Of a stretch of 64,000 nucleotides of DNA, positions 1 through 9,000 are shown one piece after another (positions within the stretch are counted from its first letter, which is position 1; each line of letters starts with the position of its first letter). Under the pieces are notes generated by a model. The model saw nothing but the letters and a program-made list of their open reading frames with translations, did not search any database and was not told the DNA's origin. Source of the DNA: Bacillus sp. Cs-700 (GTDB lineage: Bacteria > Bacillota > Bacilli > Bacillales > Guptibacillaceae); contig NZ_CP041063.1 in assembly GCF_011082085.1 (NCBI RefSeq), forward strand, positions 496,001-560,000. Direction: 5' to 3'. The translations under genes and the position numbers were made by a program.

Positions 1-2
1 CA

Positions 3-239
3 AACTGGTGCCCTGATTGCAAACGTCTTGATTTTTTTATTGATGATATTATGAATGTTAATCAAGATAAATCGTGGGCTCAAATTGACATTGAACAGTT
101 TCCTGAAATTACAGAGGAAAATGATGTAATGGGGATTCCTAGCTTACTTGTTTATAAAGACGGGAAGAAAATTGGTCACTTGCATAGTGCTAATACAAAA
201 AACCCCGATCAAGTGAAAGAATATTTAAGTCAGTTTTAA
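3..239 (+). CDS. Thioredoxin-like protein, 5' end cut by window edge
   Basis: The reading frame is open from base 3 and begins N-W-C-P-D-C-K, a thioredoxin-type CxxC active site, followed by a thioredoxin-fold remainder with the cis-Pro loop (M-G-I-P-S-L) and the usual V-Y-K-D-G-K strand. About 78 residues are present; only the part before the active site is missing, so the whole protein is about the size of a single thioredoxin domain. A small cytosolic thiol-disulfide oxidoreductase is likely. The exact substrate or paralogue cannot be told. The gene ends at a strong hairpin terminator. Confidence 0.85.
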   Translation, partial: NWCPDCKRLDFFIDDIMNVNQDKSWAQIDIEQFPEITEENDVMGIPSLLVYKDGKKIGHLHSANTKNPDQVKEYLSQF

Positions 240-241
240 TA

Positions 242-278
242 ATGAGAGAAGGTTGCACTTGCAACCTTCTCTCATTTT
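242..278 (+). terminator. Intrinsic terminator of the thioredoxin-like gene
   Basis: A perfect 16-bp stem (242-257 with 260-275) with a 2-base loop is followed by TTTT. It starts three bases after the stop codon. It also abuts the stop of the small minus-strand ORF at 272-502, so it may serve both strands, although the minus-side T-run is poor. Confidence 0.85.
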
Positions 279-502
279 GTAAGTACATATTCAACTGTGC
301 CATCGTTAAGTGAATGAACGTAAGCAATTGAGTAGCCGATGCTAAGATAAATCGATAGTGTTTCGGTACATGAAGGATGGAGGGACTCAGTTGGCGCGTG
401 AAGACTTTTGTAGAGTGCAGTTGTTTGATTGGAAAATGGTGAACAGTGGAGAAGTACGACATGTTTTCCACTCCAAGCAGTCCCAATTTGATGTCGTCTC
501 AT
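272..502 (-). CDS. Small hypothetical protein, 76 aa
   Basis: This ORF has a good ribosome-binding site on the minus strand (AAAGGAAG, 6-7 bases before ATG at 502) and stops exactly at the terminator hairpin shared with the convergent thioredoxin-like gene. The protein starts M-R-R-H-Q-I-G-T-A-W-S-G-K, contains two Cys and several His, and has a mixed alpha/beta composition that looks like a real protein. I do not recognise a domain. A longer overlapping ORF in another minus frame (190-486) lacks a ribosome-binding site and is rejected. Existence of the gene is probable rather than certain. Confidence 0.5.
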   Translation of the reverse strand: MRRHQIGTAWSGKHVVLLHCSPFSNQTTALYKSLHAPTESLHPSCTETLSIYLSIGYSIAYVHSLNDGTVEYVLTK

Positions 503-657
503 AACACTCTTCCTTTACCGTATTTTTAGTGCTCTTCAATCACCTACAACAATGAAAAGCTACTCGGTTTAGACGGAAAGATTCACTTTGGTGATAGGAG
601 TATGATATGATTCATGCGAGTTGAATGATATGAATACGACATTATTTTAAAAATATT

Positions 658-699
658 TTGAATTTTATATTCTTAGCTGGTATATTAGTAACATATACC
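658..699 (+). promoter_or_regulatory. Promoter with overlapping inverted repeat, upstream of the c-di-GMP riboswitch
   Basis: TTGAAT (658-663) and TATATT (681-686) are separated by 17 bases, a SigA-type promoter. A 7-bp inverted repeat, GGTATAT at 679-685 and ATATACC at 693-699, straddles the -10 box and expected start site and could be a repressor site. Transcription would begin near 693, about 90 bases before the aptamer. The rest of the stretch 503-657 shows nothing I recognise apart from the presumed upstream region of the minus-strand small ORF. Confidence 0.6.
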
Positions 700-782
700 G
701 GCAAACTTCTATTGAAAATTTGTAATTTATTTAAAAACATGTAAGATTTCTAGGAAAATAGTCGGTGCATGTCATTTCTTAA

Positions 783-891
783 TTCTCCAGATAAGGGCAA
801 ACCATTCTAAAGAATGGGACGCAAAGACACAGGTCTAATGTTGGGTCACCAACGATGACGGCTGGTCCTCCTGGAAACCCGATAAGGAGGA
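783..891 (+). promoter_or_regulatory. Cyclic-di-GMP riboswitch, class I (GEMM-I), with SD-sequestering platform
   Basis: The core matches the class I c-di-GMP aptamer: GGGCAAACC (795-803), a 6-bp hairpin closing on a TAAA loop, the invariant GGGACGCAAAG (816-826), then AGGTCTAATG, an internal hairpin GTTGG/CCAAC around GTCA (840-853) and ATGACGGCTGG. A closing helix P1 can form between TCCAG (786-790) and CTGGA (871-875). A competing 7-bp helix pairs TCCTCCT (866-872) with AGGAGGA (885-891), which is the ribosome-binding site of the next ORF. Bases 871-872 are used by both helices, so ligand-stabilised P1 should weaken SD sequestration. From that I infer a translational ON switch. Motif identity is strong; the direction of control is inference. 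Confidence 0.87.
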
Positions 892-898
892 GAAAAGA

Positions 899-1051
899 AT
901 GACCATGGCAGAGATTAAGCCTAAGAATGTACTGGATCAAGAATGGGTTATTCTAATGAGGGCTGCCCGTGAACTTGGACTACAGAAGGAAGAGGTAAGG
1001 TCATTCTTGAGACAAGACAATAAACCGACATCTATGAATGTACATAAATGA
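899..1051 (+). CDS. SinI-like anti-repressor, 50 aa
   Basis: Fifty codons start at ATG 899, eight bases after GGAGG (886-890) embedded in the riboswitch platform. Residues 12-28 (L-D-Q-E-W-V-I-L-M-R-A-A-R-E-L-G-L), then Q-K-E-E-V-R-S-F-L, reproduce the SinI dimerisation segment; Bacillus subtilis SinI has the same L-D-Q-E-W-V-x-L-M pattern. No DNA-binding helix-turn-helix precedes it, so this is an antagonist rather than a SinR repressor. Members of this family sequester SinR and de-repress biofilm matrix genes. No sinR is in this window, so the partner must lie elsewhere. It forms a monocistronic unit with its own promoter, riboswitch and terminator. Confidence 0.85.
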   Translation: MTMAEIKPKNVLDQEWVILMRAARELGLQKEEVRSFLRQDNKPTSMNVHK

Positions 1052-1052
1052 T

Positions 1053-1079
1053 GAACGGCCTATGAGGTCGTTCTTTTTC
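1053..1079 (+). terminator. Terminator of the sinI-like transcript
   Basis: An 8-bp stem (1053-1060 with 1066-1073, one G-U pair) and a 5-base loop are followed by TTTTT, directly after the stop codon. Confidence 0.85.
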
Positions 1080-1090
1080 TAGGTTAATCC

Positions 1091-1120
1091 TTGACTTTAG
1101 GAGAACTTTTTTTGTATCAT
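1091..1120 (+). promoter_or_regulatory. Promoter of glyQS T-box transcript
   Basis: TTGACT (1091-1096), an 18-base spacer and TATCAT (1115-1120) precede the T-box leader. The start site is predicted near 1127. Confidence 0.6.
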
Positions 1121-1126
1121 ATGACA

Positions 1127-1354
1127 TATCAATCTCATACATAACCATACTAACTATGAAGGACAAATAGTAATCAGATAAACCTCATTGAAGCGATTCG
1201 GGGATGGTGCGAGCCCGAATAAGGTCTGATGAAACGGCGGTCTGGAGTTTACGTTCTGAAAGTGGATGCATGAAAGGCATCAACTAGGGTGGAACCGCGG
1301 GTGCAATAGCTCTCGTCCCTGGACAATTATTGTCCATGGAGCGAGAGCTTTTTA
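1127..1354 (+). promoter_or_regulatory. T-box riboswitch (glycine) with attenuator
   Basis: The T-box consensus AGGGTGGAACCGCGGG is present at 1286-1301. It is followed by an intrinsic terminator whose arms AGCTCTCG (1308-1315) and CGAGAGCT (1342-1349) run into TTTTT. The upstream leader is structured, and a GGC triplet in G-A-A-A-C-G-G-C-G-G is a candidate glycine specifier. Uncharged tRNA-Gly should stabilise the antiterminator and allow glyQS transcription. The T-box and terminator are seen directly; the specifier position is tentative. Confidence 0.93.
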
Positions 1355-1381
1355 TATTGATTGAAAAAAGGAGAGAATAAC

Positions 1382-2764
1382 ATGACAATTTCAATGGATC
1401 AGATCGTATCTGTATCAAAGCACAGAGGATTTATTTTTCCGGGGTCTGATATTTACGGAGGACTCGCAAATACGTGGGACTATGGTCCACTTGGCGTAGA
1501 ATTAAAAAACAATATTAAAGGAGCATGGTGGAAGAAATTTGTTCAAGAATCACCATACAATAGTGGCCTAGACGCTGCCATATTAATGAACCCTAAGACT
1601 TGGGAAGCTTCTGGGCATCTAGGTAACTTTAATGATCCATTAATTGATTGCAAAAGCTGTAAAACACGACACCGTGCTGACAAGTTAATTGAAGACGCCC
1701 TATCGACAGAAGAAGATGAAATGATTGCTGACGGTCTTTCATTTGAAGAAATGGAAAGACTTATTAAAAACAACAACATTACATGTCCTGAATGTGGTAG
1801 TGAAGATTTTACAGAAATTCGTCAGTTTGATTTAATGTTTAAAACACATCAGGGTGTAACGAAATCAAGCACAAGTGAAATTTACCTTCGACCGGAAACG
1901 GCACAAGGGATTTTTGTTAACTTTAAAAATGTACAGCGTTCGATGCGCAAAAAGGTACCTTTTGGTATTGCACAAATAGGAAAAAGCTTCCGAAACGAAA
2001 TCACACCTGGTAACTTTACGTTCCGTACTCGGGAATTTGAACAAATGGAGCTTGAATTTTTCTGTAAACCTGGTGATGAATTAGAATGGCATGACTATTG
2101 GAAAGAGTATTGCAAAAACTGGTTGCTAAATCTTGGGGTAAGTGAGGATAGCATTCGCTTACGTGAGCATGCGGAAGATGAGCTTTCTCATTATAGTAAT
2201 GCAACAACTGATATTGAGTATAAATTCCCATTTGGTTGGGGTGAGCTATGGGGTGTTGCTTCAAGAACAGATTACGATCTTAAGCAGCATATGGAACACT
2301 CTAATGAAGATTTTACTTATCATGATCAGCAAACGGGTGAAAAGTATGTACCATACTGTATTGAGCCTTCACTCGGTGCAGATCGTGTGACGCTTGCCTT
2401 TATGATTGAAGCATATGAAGAGCAAGAGCTTGAAGATGGCACTTCAAGAAGTGTGATGCACTTCCACCCGGCGATTGCGCCATTTAAAGCCGCTGTCTTC
2501 CCACTTTCTAAAAAGCTTTCTGAAGAAGCGCGTGCCGTTCATGCTGAGCTATCTAAATACTTTATGGTTGATTATGACGAAGCTGGTTCAATCGGTAAAC
2601 GTTATCGTCGCCATGATGAAATTGGTACACCATACGCGATTACGTTTGATTTTGATTCTGTAGAAGATCAGCAAGTAACGATTCGTGACCGTGATACGAT
2701 GGAACAAAAAAGAATGCCGATTTCAGAACTGAAAAGCTTTCTTGAAGAAAAAACACAATTTTAA
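1382..2764 (+). CDS. glyQS: Glycyl-tRNA synthetase, single-chain type
   Basis: Charges tRNA-Gly with glycine in the cytosol. The protein is about 460 residues and belongs to the class II alpha2 type (one polypeptide), not the alpha2beta2 GlyQ/GlyS pair of B. subtilis. It begins M-T-I-S-M-D-Q and shows the family N-terminus ([14 protein letters not shown]), two Cys pairs (C-K-S-C and C-P-E-C), the motif 2 arginine region (F-R-N-E-I-T-P) and motif 3 (G-A-D-R-V-T-L-A-F). ATG 1382 is chosen because AGGAGAG lies 7-8 bases upstream; an in-frame TTG at 1361 has no ribosome-binding site. Expression is controlled by the T-box leader immediately upstream. Confidence 0.97.
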   Translation: MTISMDQIVSVSKHRGFIFPGSDIYGGLANTWDYGPLGVELKNNIKGAWWKKFVQESPYNSGLDAAILMNPKTWEASGHLGNFNDPLIDCKSCKTRHRADKLIEDALSTEEDEMIADGLSFEEMERLIKNNNITCPECGSEDFTEIRQFDLMFKTHQGVTKSSTSEIYLRPETAQGIFVNFKNVQRSMRKKVPFGIAQIGKSFRNEITPGNFTFRTREFEQMELEFFCKPGDELEWHDYWKEYCKNWLLNLGVSEDSIRLREHAEDELSHYSNATTDIEYKFPFGWGELWGVASRTDYDLKQHMEHSNEDFTYHDQQTGEKYVPYCIEPSLGADRVTLAFMIEAYEEQELEDGTSRSVMHFHPAIAPFKAAVFPLSKKLSEEARAVHAELSKYFMVDYDEAGSIGKRYRRHDEIGTPYAITFDFDSVEDQQVTIRDRDTMEQKRMPISELKSFLEEKTQF

Positions 2765-2771
2765 TTAAAGT

Positions 2772-2797
2772 AGCCGCTCATGTACGAGCGGCTTTTC
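2772..2797 (+). terminator. Terminator of glyQS
   Basis: AGCCGCTC (2772-2779) pairs with GAGCGGCT (2786-2793), followed by a T-rich tract. Confidence 0.85.
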
Positions 2798-2824
2798 TTT
2801 ACTAATGAGGAGAGTGAGTGAAAG

Positions 2825-3400
2825 GTGAGAATACTTTGGGATTTTGATGGGACATTATTTGATACATACCCAGCGTTTACAAAAGTGATGAAACAGTTAG
2901 TCTCCTCTGAGATATCGGAAGAAGAGATATTGAGGGAGTTGAAAGTTTCCTTTCATCATGCAACAGAAGTGTTTCAATTAACTGAGGAGCAGATTACAGC
3001 ATTTCGCAAAAAAGATAATGCCCTTTCGCCTGACGACAAACCACCATTTAGAGGATTAAAAACGATTCTGGAAAAAGCCGAGTTAAATGTGATCATGACA
3101 CACAAACCACGTGCTGAAGTAATTGCTATTTTAAAGCATTTTGATATGGAACATTATTTTGCTGATCTCGTAGCAGGTGACGATGGTTTTCCACGAAAGC
3201 CCGATCCTGCTTCGTACCATCATTTGAACGATCAATACCATTTGGACCTTGCAGTAGGGGATCGTCTGCTGGATATTCTTCCTGCAAAAGAAGTTGGTAT
3301 GAAAACATGTCTCTTTCAAAATGACTCTCCAGGAGCCGATTTTTATGTGACAAATTATCATGACCTAAATGAAAGGCTTTGGCCTTCTAATTATTCATAA
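2825..3400 (+). CDS. HAD-IA family phosphatase
   Basis: A haloacid-dehalogenase-type hydrolase of about 191 residues, probably a cytosolic phosphatase for a small phosphorylated metabolite (phosphoglycolate-like). Motif I is W-D-F-D-G-T with the nucleophile Asp6 and Asp8. Motif II (M-T-H-K) occurs mid-protein and motif III/IV (R-K-P-D-P then V-G-D-R-L-L-D) further on. The cap is the small helical C1 type. The start is GTG with GAGGA about 13 bases upstream, a rather long spacing. The gene ends at the 22-bp hairpin described next. The substrate cannot be assigned. Confidence 0.85.
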   Translation: MRILWDFDGTLFDTYPAFTKVMKQLVSSEISEEEILRELKVSFHHATEVFQLTEEQITAFRKKDNALSPDDKPPFRGLKTILEKAELNVIMTHKPRAEVIAILKHFDMEHYFADLVAGDDGFPRKPDPASYHHLNDQYHLDLAVGDRLLDILPAKEVGMKTCLFQNDSPGADFYVTNYHDLNERLWPSNYS

Positions 3401-3411
3401 TCAAGTAGTTG

Positions 3412-3461
3412 ATCCCCTTTGTGTTCATATGTGATAATACACATATGAACACAAAGGGGAT
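3412..3461 (+). terminator. 22-bp perfect hairpin between HAD and MFS genes
   Basis: Arms 3412-3433 and 3440-3461 are perfectly complementary over 22 bp with a 6-base loop, followed by TGTTTTTG. It looks like a terminator for the HAD gene. Its 3' arm ends in AAGGGGAT, which is the ribosome-binding site for the MFS gene that starts seven bases later. The hairpin could therefore also mask that site in read-through RNA. Confidence 0.75.
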
Positions 3462-3468
3462 GTTTTTG

Positions 3469-4884
3469 TTGGATAAAAAACTTCGGTTTATATTGATTAC
3501 ATTTTTGCTAGGTGTTTTTCTAGGTGCTCTTGACTCAGGCATCGTATCTCCTGCGTTAACCACACTTATAGAAGATCTAGGAATTGACTTAAAATGGACG
3601 GTTTGGGTAGTAACGATTTATACGCTTGTCTATGCAGTAAGCATGCCAATTGTAGGGAAACTTGCTGATTTATTTGGAAGAAAGAGAATTTTTCTAACTG
3701 GTATTACGTTATTTGCCATTGGTTCTGTAATCGCCGGATTTAGTCAATCACTTTCCTTTCTTCTTGTTGGTCGAGCCGTTCAAGCTCTTGGTGGTGGTGG
3801 CATTATCCCTATTGCAAATGCCGTAATCGGAAGCAGCTTTCCAAAGGAAAAACGGGGCATGGCTCTCGGTTTTGTTGGAGCTATGTTTGGAATAGCGACG
3901 ATTCTTGGTCCAAATGTAGGCGGTTTTTTCGTTGCTCAGTTTAGTTGGAGATGGATATTCTTCATTAACGTCCCTATTGCACTTATTATCATCATAATGG
4001 GCTTAAAACTTCCCGATGATCGAAAAGAGACAAAAAAACCTTCACTTGATTGGGGCGGAGCAGGCGTATTATCTTTTGTTATTATAAGTCTTCTACTTGG
4101 ATTAACGAATCTCGATACCAATGAATTTGCGCAATCGATCCAATCGCTCATGGTTTGGCCGCTTTTACTTATTAGTGTTGTTTTTATTTATCCACTTATT
4201 CGAGTGGAAAAATCTGCAAAAGACCCGATTCTTAAATTAAGTTACTTTAAAGACCGCAATATCGTGTTAGCATTACTTATTTCAATGATTACAGGTATTG
4301 GCATTATTAGTATGATTTTTGTTCCTTCATTCTCAGAAATCATATTATTACTGTCTAGAGGTCAAGGTGGATACGTTATGACAATTCTGGCAGTAGCATC
4401 TGGTTTTGCTGCTCCAATAGGTGGAGTGCTTCTCGACAAGTGGGGAGCAAAACAAGTAGTATTACTTGGCTTTTCATTAAGTCTTCTTGGTTCACTTTCC
4501 TTTGTTTATCTAGCAGATGGATGGATCACACTATCTCTTGGCATGATTTTATCTGGAATAGGGATAGGATTCACTATGGGGACACCGTTAAATTATATTA
4601 TTCTTGAGTTAACACCTGACCATGAAGCAGGATCAGCTCTATCTCTCGTAAGTTTGTTTAGATCGGTAGGTACTTCACTAGGTCCTGTTATTCTTGCTGG
4701 TTTTATCGCTATGTCAGGAGTAACATTTAGCGGAAGCAAAATGTCTGAAGCGATTCGAGATGTGATTTTAGCCGGCTATCAACATATGTACCTTGCTGCC
4801 TCAGTTATTTTCTTGATTGGTCTTATACTTGGAGTCTTTCTGAAAATGCCTCCCAAGTCTTCCGAAGTTCATAGTAAACGGTAG
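3469..4884 (+). CDS. MFS drug exporter, DHA2-like (EmrB/QacA) family
   Basis: An integral membrane protein of 471 residues with many hydrophobic spans, probably a proton-driven exporter of small molecules. Motif A is visible as G-K-L-A-D-L-F-G-R-K-R after the second span and motif C-like glycine-rich sequence (L-G-P-N-V-G-G) follows. The length and span density suit a 14-TM DHA2-type carrier. TTG 3469 is chosen because AAGGGG lies seven bases upstream. An ATG at 3460 abuts that site, and the longer ORF back to 3409 reads through the hairpin. The gene is separated by a terminator from the convergent gltC. The substrate is unknown. Confidence 0.85.
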   Translation: MDKKLRFILITFLLGVFLGALDSGIVSPALTTLIEDLGIDLKWTVWVVTIYTLVYAVSMPIVGKLADLFGRKRIFLTGITLFAIGSVIAGFSQSLSFLLVGRAVQALGGGGIIPIANAVIGSSFPKEKRGMALGFVGAMFGIATILGPNVGGFFVAQFSWRWIFFINVPIALIIIIMGLKLPDDRKETKKPSLDWGGAGVLSFVIISLLLGLTNLDTNEFAQSIQSLMVWPLLLISVVFIYPLIRVEKSAKDPILKLSYFKDRNIVLALLISMITGIGIISMIFVPSFSEIILLLSRGQGGYVMTILAVASGFAAPIGGVLLDKWGAKQVVLLGFSLSLLGSLSFVYLADGWITLSLGMILSGIGIGFTMGTPLNYIILELTPDHEAGSALSLVSLFRSVGTSLGPVILAGFIAMSGVTFSGSKMSEAIRDVILAGYQHMYLAASVIFLIGLILGVFLKMPPKSSEVHSKR

Positions 4885-4919
4885 ATTCGCTAGATTTATC
4901 CTTCATTAAAATAGCTTGC

Positions 4920-4963
4920 AAAAAGCCAGATCTGAACACGTATGCTCGATCTGGCTTTTTTTA
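4920..4963. terminator. Bidirectional terminator between MFS gene and gltC
   Basis: AAAAGCCAGATC (4921-4932) pairs with GATCTGGCTTTT (4948-4959), with an A-run on the left and a T-run on the right, so it can stop both convergent transcripts. Confidence 0.85.
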
Positions 4964-5866
4964 TTGCCCAAACCTGTTAAGAACTTCATAGAAGTGTTTA
5001 AGAAATTCGAAAAACTTTCTTTCTGAAGGGGCTAGTTCTCTTCCTTGAGGAATAATGACGCCCACAGTCCTTGTCACGTTGGGCTCTGATAATTCAATTT
5101 TTACTGTTTCACCAGGCAACTGTTCTGAAAGTGTTATTTCAGGTAAGAGACTTACACCTAATCCTGCTGCTACAAGCCCCTTAATCGTATCAATATCTTC
5201 CCCTTCAAATGCAATCCGAGGTTTAAAACCAACCTGCTGACATGCTGATGTAACTAAATGATGAAGCGCATAGCCTGAACGAAATAAAACAAATGGTTCA
5301 TTCTTCAATTGCCCTAGTCTCAACATTGGATAATCCGCTAACTCGTGTGAGATTGGTAGAAGAGCGAGTAGTTTTTCAGTGAAAAAGATGTGGCCTTCAA
5401 CATCTGTTCGATCTTTTGGTACTGGAGATACGAAGGCAATATCGATTTCTCCTTTGCTGACAGCATCCGTCAGATCTTGCACAGATCCTTGCCTTAATTG
5501 AAATCCAACGCTTGGATGCTCTTTACGAAACGCTGAGATAACAGTAGGTAGCGTTTTGGCGGCTAAACTGTTCGGAAAGCCGATACGGATTGTTCCGGTG
5601 TCTGGATTAAGAAATTCATAGACTGCTTGTCTCGCACGTTCAATTTCTGAAATGGCTGTCTCGGCGTGATCCATAAATATTTGTCCAACTTGAGTTAACT
5701 TTACATTTCTCCCTTCCCGAATAAATAATTGTACGCCAAGTTCCGATTCAAGATTGGCGATTTGTCGACTTACAGCTGATTGAGCAACGTGAAGAGAAGT
5801 AGCTGCTGCTGTAACATGTTCTCTTTTTGCAACTTCCATAAAATAATATAACTGCCTAAGTTCCAT
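4961..5866 (-). CDS. gltC: LysR-family activator of glutamate synthase
   Basis: A 301-residue LysR regulator with an N-terminal winged helix-turn-helix (M-E-L-R-Q-L-Y-Y-F, then A-A-A-T-S-L-H-V-A-Q-S-A-V-S-R-Q-I) and a C-terminal effector domain (F-V-S-P-V-P-K-D, A-G-L-G-V-S-L-L-P-E). Divergent placement against gltAB and the N-terminal sequence identify it as GltC, the activator of gltAB that responds to 2-oxoglutarate and glutamate in B. subtilis. The start at 5866 has AAGGGAGA upstream; an in-frame ATG at 5893 lacks a ribosome-binding site. As in B. subtilis the two genes share one regulatory region. Confidence 0.93.
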   Translation of the reverse strand: MELRQLYYFMEVAKREHVTAAATSLHVAQSAVSRQIANLESELGVQLFIREGRNVKLTQVGQIFMDHAETAISEIERARQAVYEFLNPDTGTIRIGFPNSLAAKTLPTVISAFRKEHPSVGFQLRQGSVQDLTDAVSKGEIDIAFVSPVPKDRTDVEGHIFFTEKLLALLPISHELADYPMLRLGQLKNEPFVLFRSGYALHHLVTSACQQVGFKPRIAFEGEDIDTIKGLVAAGLGVSLLPEITLSEQLPGETVKIELSEPNVTRTVGVIIPQGRELAPSERKFFEFLKHFYEVLNRFGQ

Positions 5867-6043
5867 AAAAAAGCAATCTCCCTTTTGATTCATATCAATA
5901 ATAGATTAATTATATCTAAATTATATATTGGAAGCATTGGTTAATGCAATGTACAATGAGTGTAGAATATTTAAACAATTTCGACGTTATGGCGTTAAAG
6001 CGAGAAACCATAATGAATTGGGATAAGAGCGAGGAGTGGGAAT
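5867..6043. promoter_or_regulatory. gltC/gltA divergent control region
   Basis: This 177-bp region holds an AT-rich stretch around 5910-5930 with LysR-like symmetry (ATCTAAATTATATAT) and a candidate gltA promoter, TTGGAA (5928-5933), 18 bases, TACAAT (5952-5957). GltC boxes are expected here by analogy; I can see AT-rich dyads but not an unambiguous consensus. Confidence 0.5.
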
Positions 6044-9000
6044 ATGGATAGAACAAACTTTCCAGAGAAACAGGGATTATATGATCCAATTCATGAGCAT
6101 GACGCTTGTGGCATCGGACTGATTGCCAATATAAATAATGTACCAGCGCATGACATTATTGAAAAGGGAGTCTATATGCTACGTCAGCTAGATCATCGCG
6201 GAGGGCAGGGAAGCGATCCTGACACGGGTGACGGTGCGGGCATTATGCTACAGATTCCACACGAATTTTTCCAAAAGAATTCTGGGTTTAACCTCCCGAA
6301 TAAAGGGGAGTACGGTGTAGGAATGATGTTCCTACCCGTTGATAATCAGCTGAGACAGCGCGCAAAACAAATTGTTGAAAAAGCAATCGAGGAAGCAGGC
6401 CAAGAATTTATTGGCTGGAGAACCGTTCCTGTAGATGAAACAACAATTGGAGAAGCTGCATGTATTGCTCAGCCTGTCATTCGACAGGTTTTTATTAAGA
6501 AGAGCGATATATCTGCTGAAGAATTTGAACGTAAATTGTACGTGATTCGTAAAAAAGCAGAGAAGCAAGTATCTCAAGATTCACAGCTATCAAAGACAAA
6601 GTATTACGCAGCTAGTTTCTCAAAAGATACGATTGTTTATAAAGGAATGCTTACACCAGAACAGCTTGATCAATTTTATTTGGATTTAAAAGATCCAAGT
6701 TTTAAATCTGCTTTTTCAATGGTACATTCACGTTTCAGTACAAATACTTTTCCTAGTTGGGATCGGGCGCATCCAAACCGCTACCTCATTCATAATGGAG
6801 AGATTAATACGCTTCGAGGAAATGTAAACTGGATGAGAGCAAGAGAAGGTGCTCTTCAATCAGATGTATTTGGAGATGATATGAAGGACATTGCTCCAAT
6901 CGTACGACCAAATGGGAGTGATTCTTCATCATTAGATAACTGTCTTGAATTTTTGAATCTTTCAGGTCGTTCACTACCCCATGCGGCAATGATGATGATA
7001 CCAGAACCGTGGGATCGTGATGCAACGATGCTTGATCCTAAAAAAGCCTTTTATGAATACCATAGTACATTAATGGAACCATGGGACGGACCTACTGCGA
7101 TTGCGTTTACGAACGGTCGTCAAATCGGAGCGATGCTTGATCGAAATGGACTGCGTCCTGCTCGATACGTGATCACAAACGATGATACGTTTATACTTTC
7201 ATCCGAAGTTGGTGTCATTGAAATCGATGAAGAGAAAATAGTGGAAAAGGGTCGCTTAAGCCCTGGCAAAATGCTTCTATTAGATCTTGAAGAAAAGCGA
7301 CTTGTGTATGATGAAGAGATTAAAACACAAATCGCAACAGACAAACCGTACCGCAAATGGTTAGATGAAAATTTAATGAGCTTGTCTCCTGAAGCAAGTA
7401 AAACGAGAAAAATTGATGAGAAAGAGCTCATTAAAACGCAAAGAGCATTCGGTTACACATATGAAGAGTTAACGAAGAATATTGCTCCTATGGTAACAGA
7501 AAAGAAAGACCCAATCGGCTCAATGGGGAACGATGTCCCTCTTGCTGTTCTTTCTGAGCGACCGCAGCTATTGTTTAACTACTTTAAGCAACTGTTTGCT
7601 CAAGTTACGAATCCACCGATCGACTCCATTCGAGAAGAATCGGTTACTTCAACAATGACGTTGCTTGGACCAGAAGGCAACTTGCTTGAAACGGAACCAG
7701 GAAGTGCTAGAAGAATTCGACTTGAAACACCGATTCTTACAGATAGTCGTTTTGAAGCCATTAAATCATTGAATGATGAGGATTTTCATCCCGAAACTTT
7801 AAGTTTGCTGTTTGATGCAGCTCGTGGTGAAACGGAAATGGAACATGCTTTACTTGCCTTGTTCCGAAAAGCTGATCGTGCCATTAAAAACGGGAAAAGC
7901 ATCCTTGTTCTTTCAGATTCAGGGGTGAACCGTGATAAAGCAGCGATTCCATCATTACTTGCTTTGAGTGGACTTCATCATCACTTAATTAAGAGAGAAA
8001 CTCGAACGAAAGTAAGTTTAATCGTTGAATCAGGTGAGGCTAGGGATGTCCATCAGTTTGCCATGCTAATTGGCTATGGTGCTGACGCTATTTATCCTTA
8101 TGCAGCTTACGATTCAATTGATCAGATGATTTTGGACGGCACCATTGAAGGATTTACGTTCGATGAGGCAATTGAAAATTACATTGAGGCTGCCACTACA
8201 GGTATCGTTAAAGTGATGTCGAAAATGGGTATTTCGACTATTCAAAGTTATCGTGGAGCTCAAATCTTTGAAGCAATCGGGGTAAGCAACGAAGTGATCG
8301 ATCGTTATTTTGCCGGCACCGCCTCACAAATTGACGGCATTCCAATCGATATTATTGCCACAGAAACGCTGATGAGACACCATTTTGCTTATCATGACTC
8401 TGAATATAGTGATTTAACTCTGGAAACAGGAAGTGAACTTCAGTGGCGGAATGGAGGAGAGCACCACTCATTCAATCCGAAAACAATTCATACGCTACAA
8501 CACGCTGCTAGAAGTAATAATTATGAACTATATAAAAAATTCTCTGGAATGGCTCTTGAAGAGAATTTAACTTATCTTAGACAAGCGATTGATTTTGGTT
8601 CAAAAGAAGCGATTTCAATTGATGAGGTAGAAAGTATTGAATCCATTACACGTCGGTTTAAGACAGGTGCAATGAGTTACGGCGCTCTAAGTGGTGAGGC
8701 TCACGAAGCTCTCGCGATTGCAATGAACCGCATTGGAGGACGAAGCAATAGCGGTGAAGGTGGAGAAGATCCTTCTCGCTTTACGCCAGATGAAAATGGG
8801 GATCTTCGTCGAAGTGCGATTAAACAGGTCGCCTCAGGTCGCTTTGGCGTATCAAGCTATTACTTGAGCAATGCAGATGAAATTCAAATTAAAATGGCAC
8901 AAGGTGCCAAGCCTGGTGAAGGTGGTCAGTTACCTGGTAAGAAAGTATATCCTTGGATCGCCGAAGTTCGTGGATCGACGCCAGGAGTCGGTTTGATTTC

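Noticed and set aside
190-486. 98-aa minus-strand ORF overlapping the thioredoxin-like gene end
   Set aside because: No ribosome-binding site, overlaps the terminator and a better-supported ORF (272-502).
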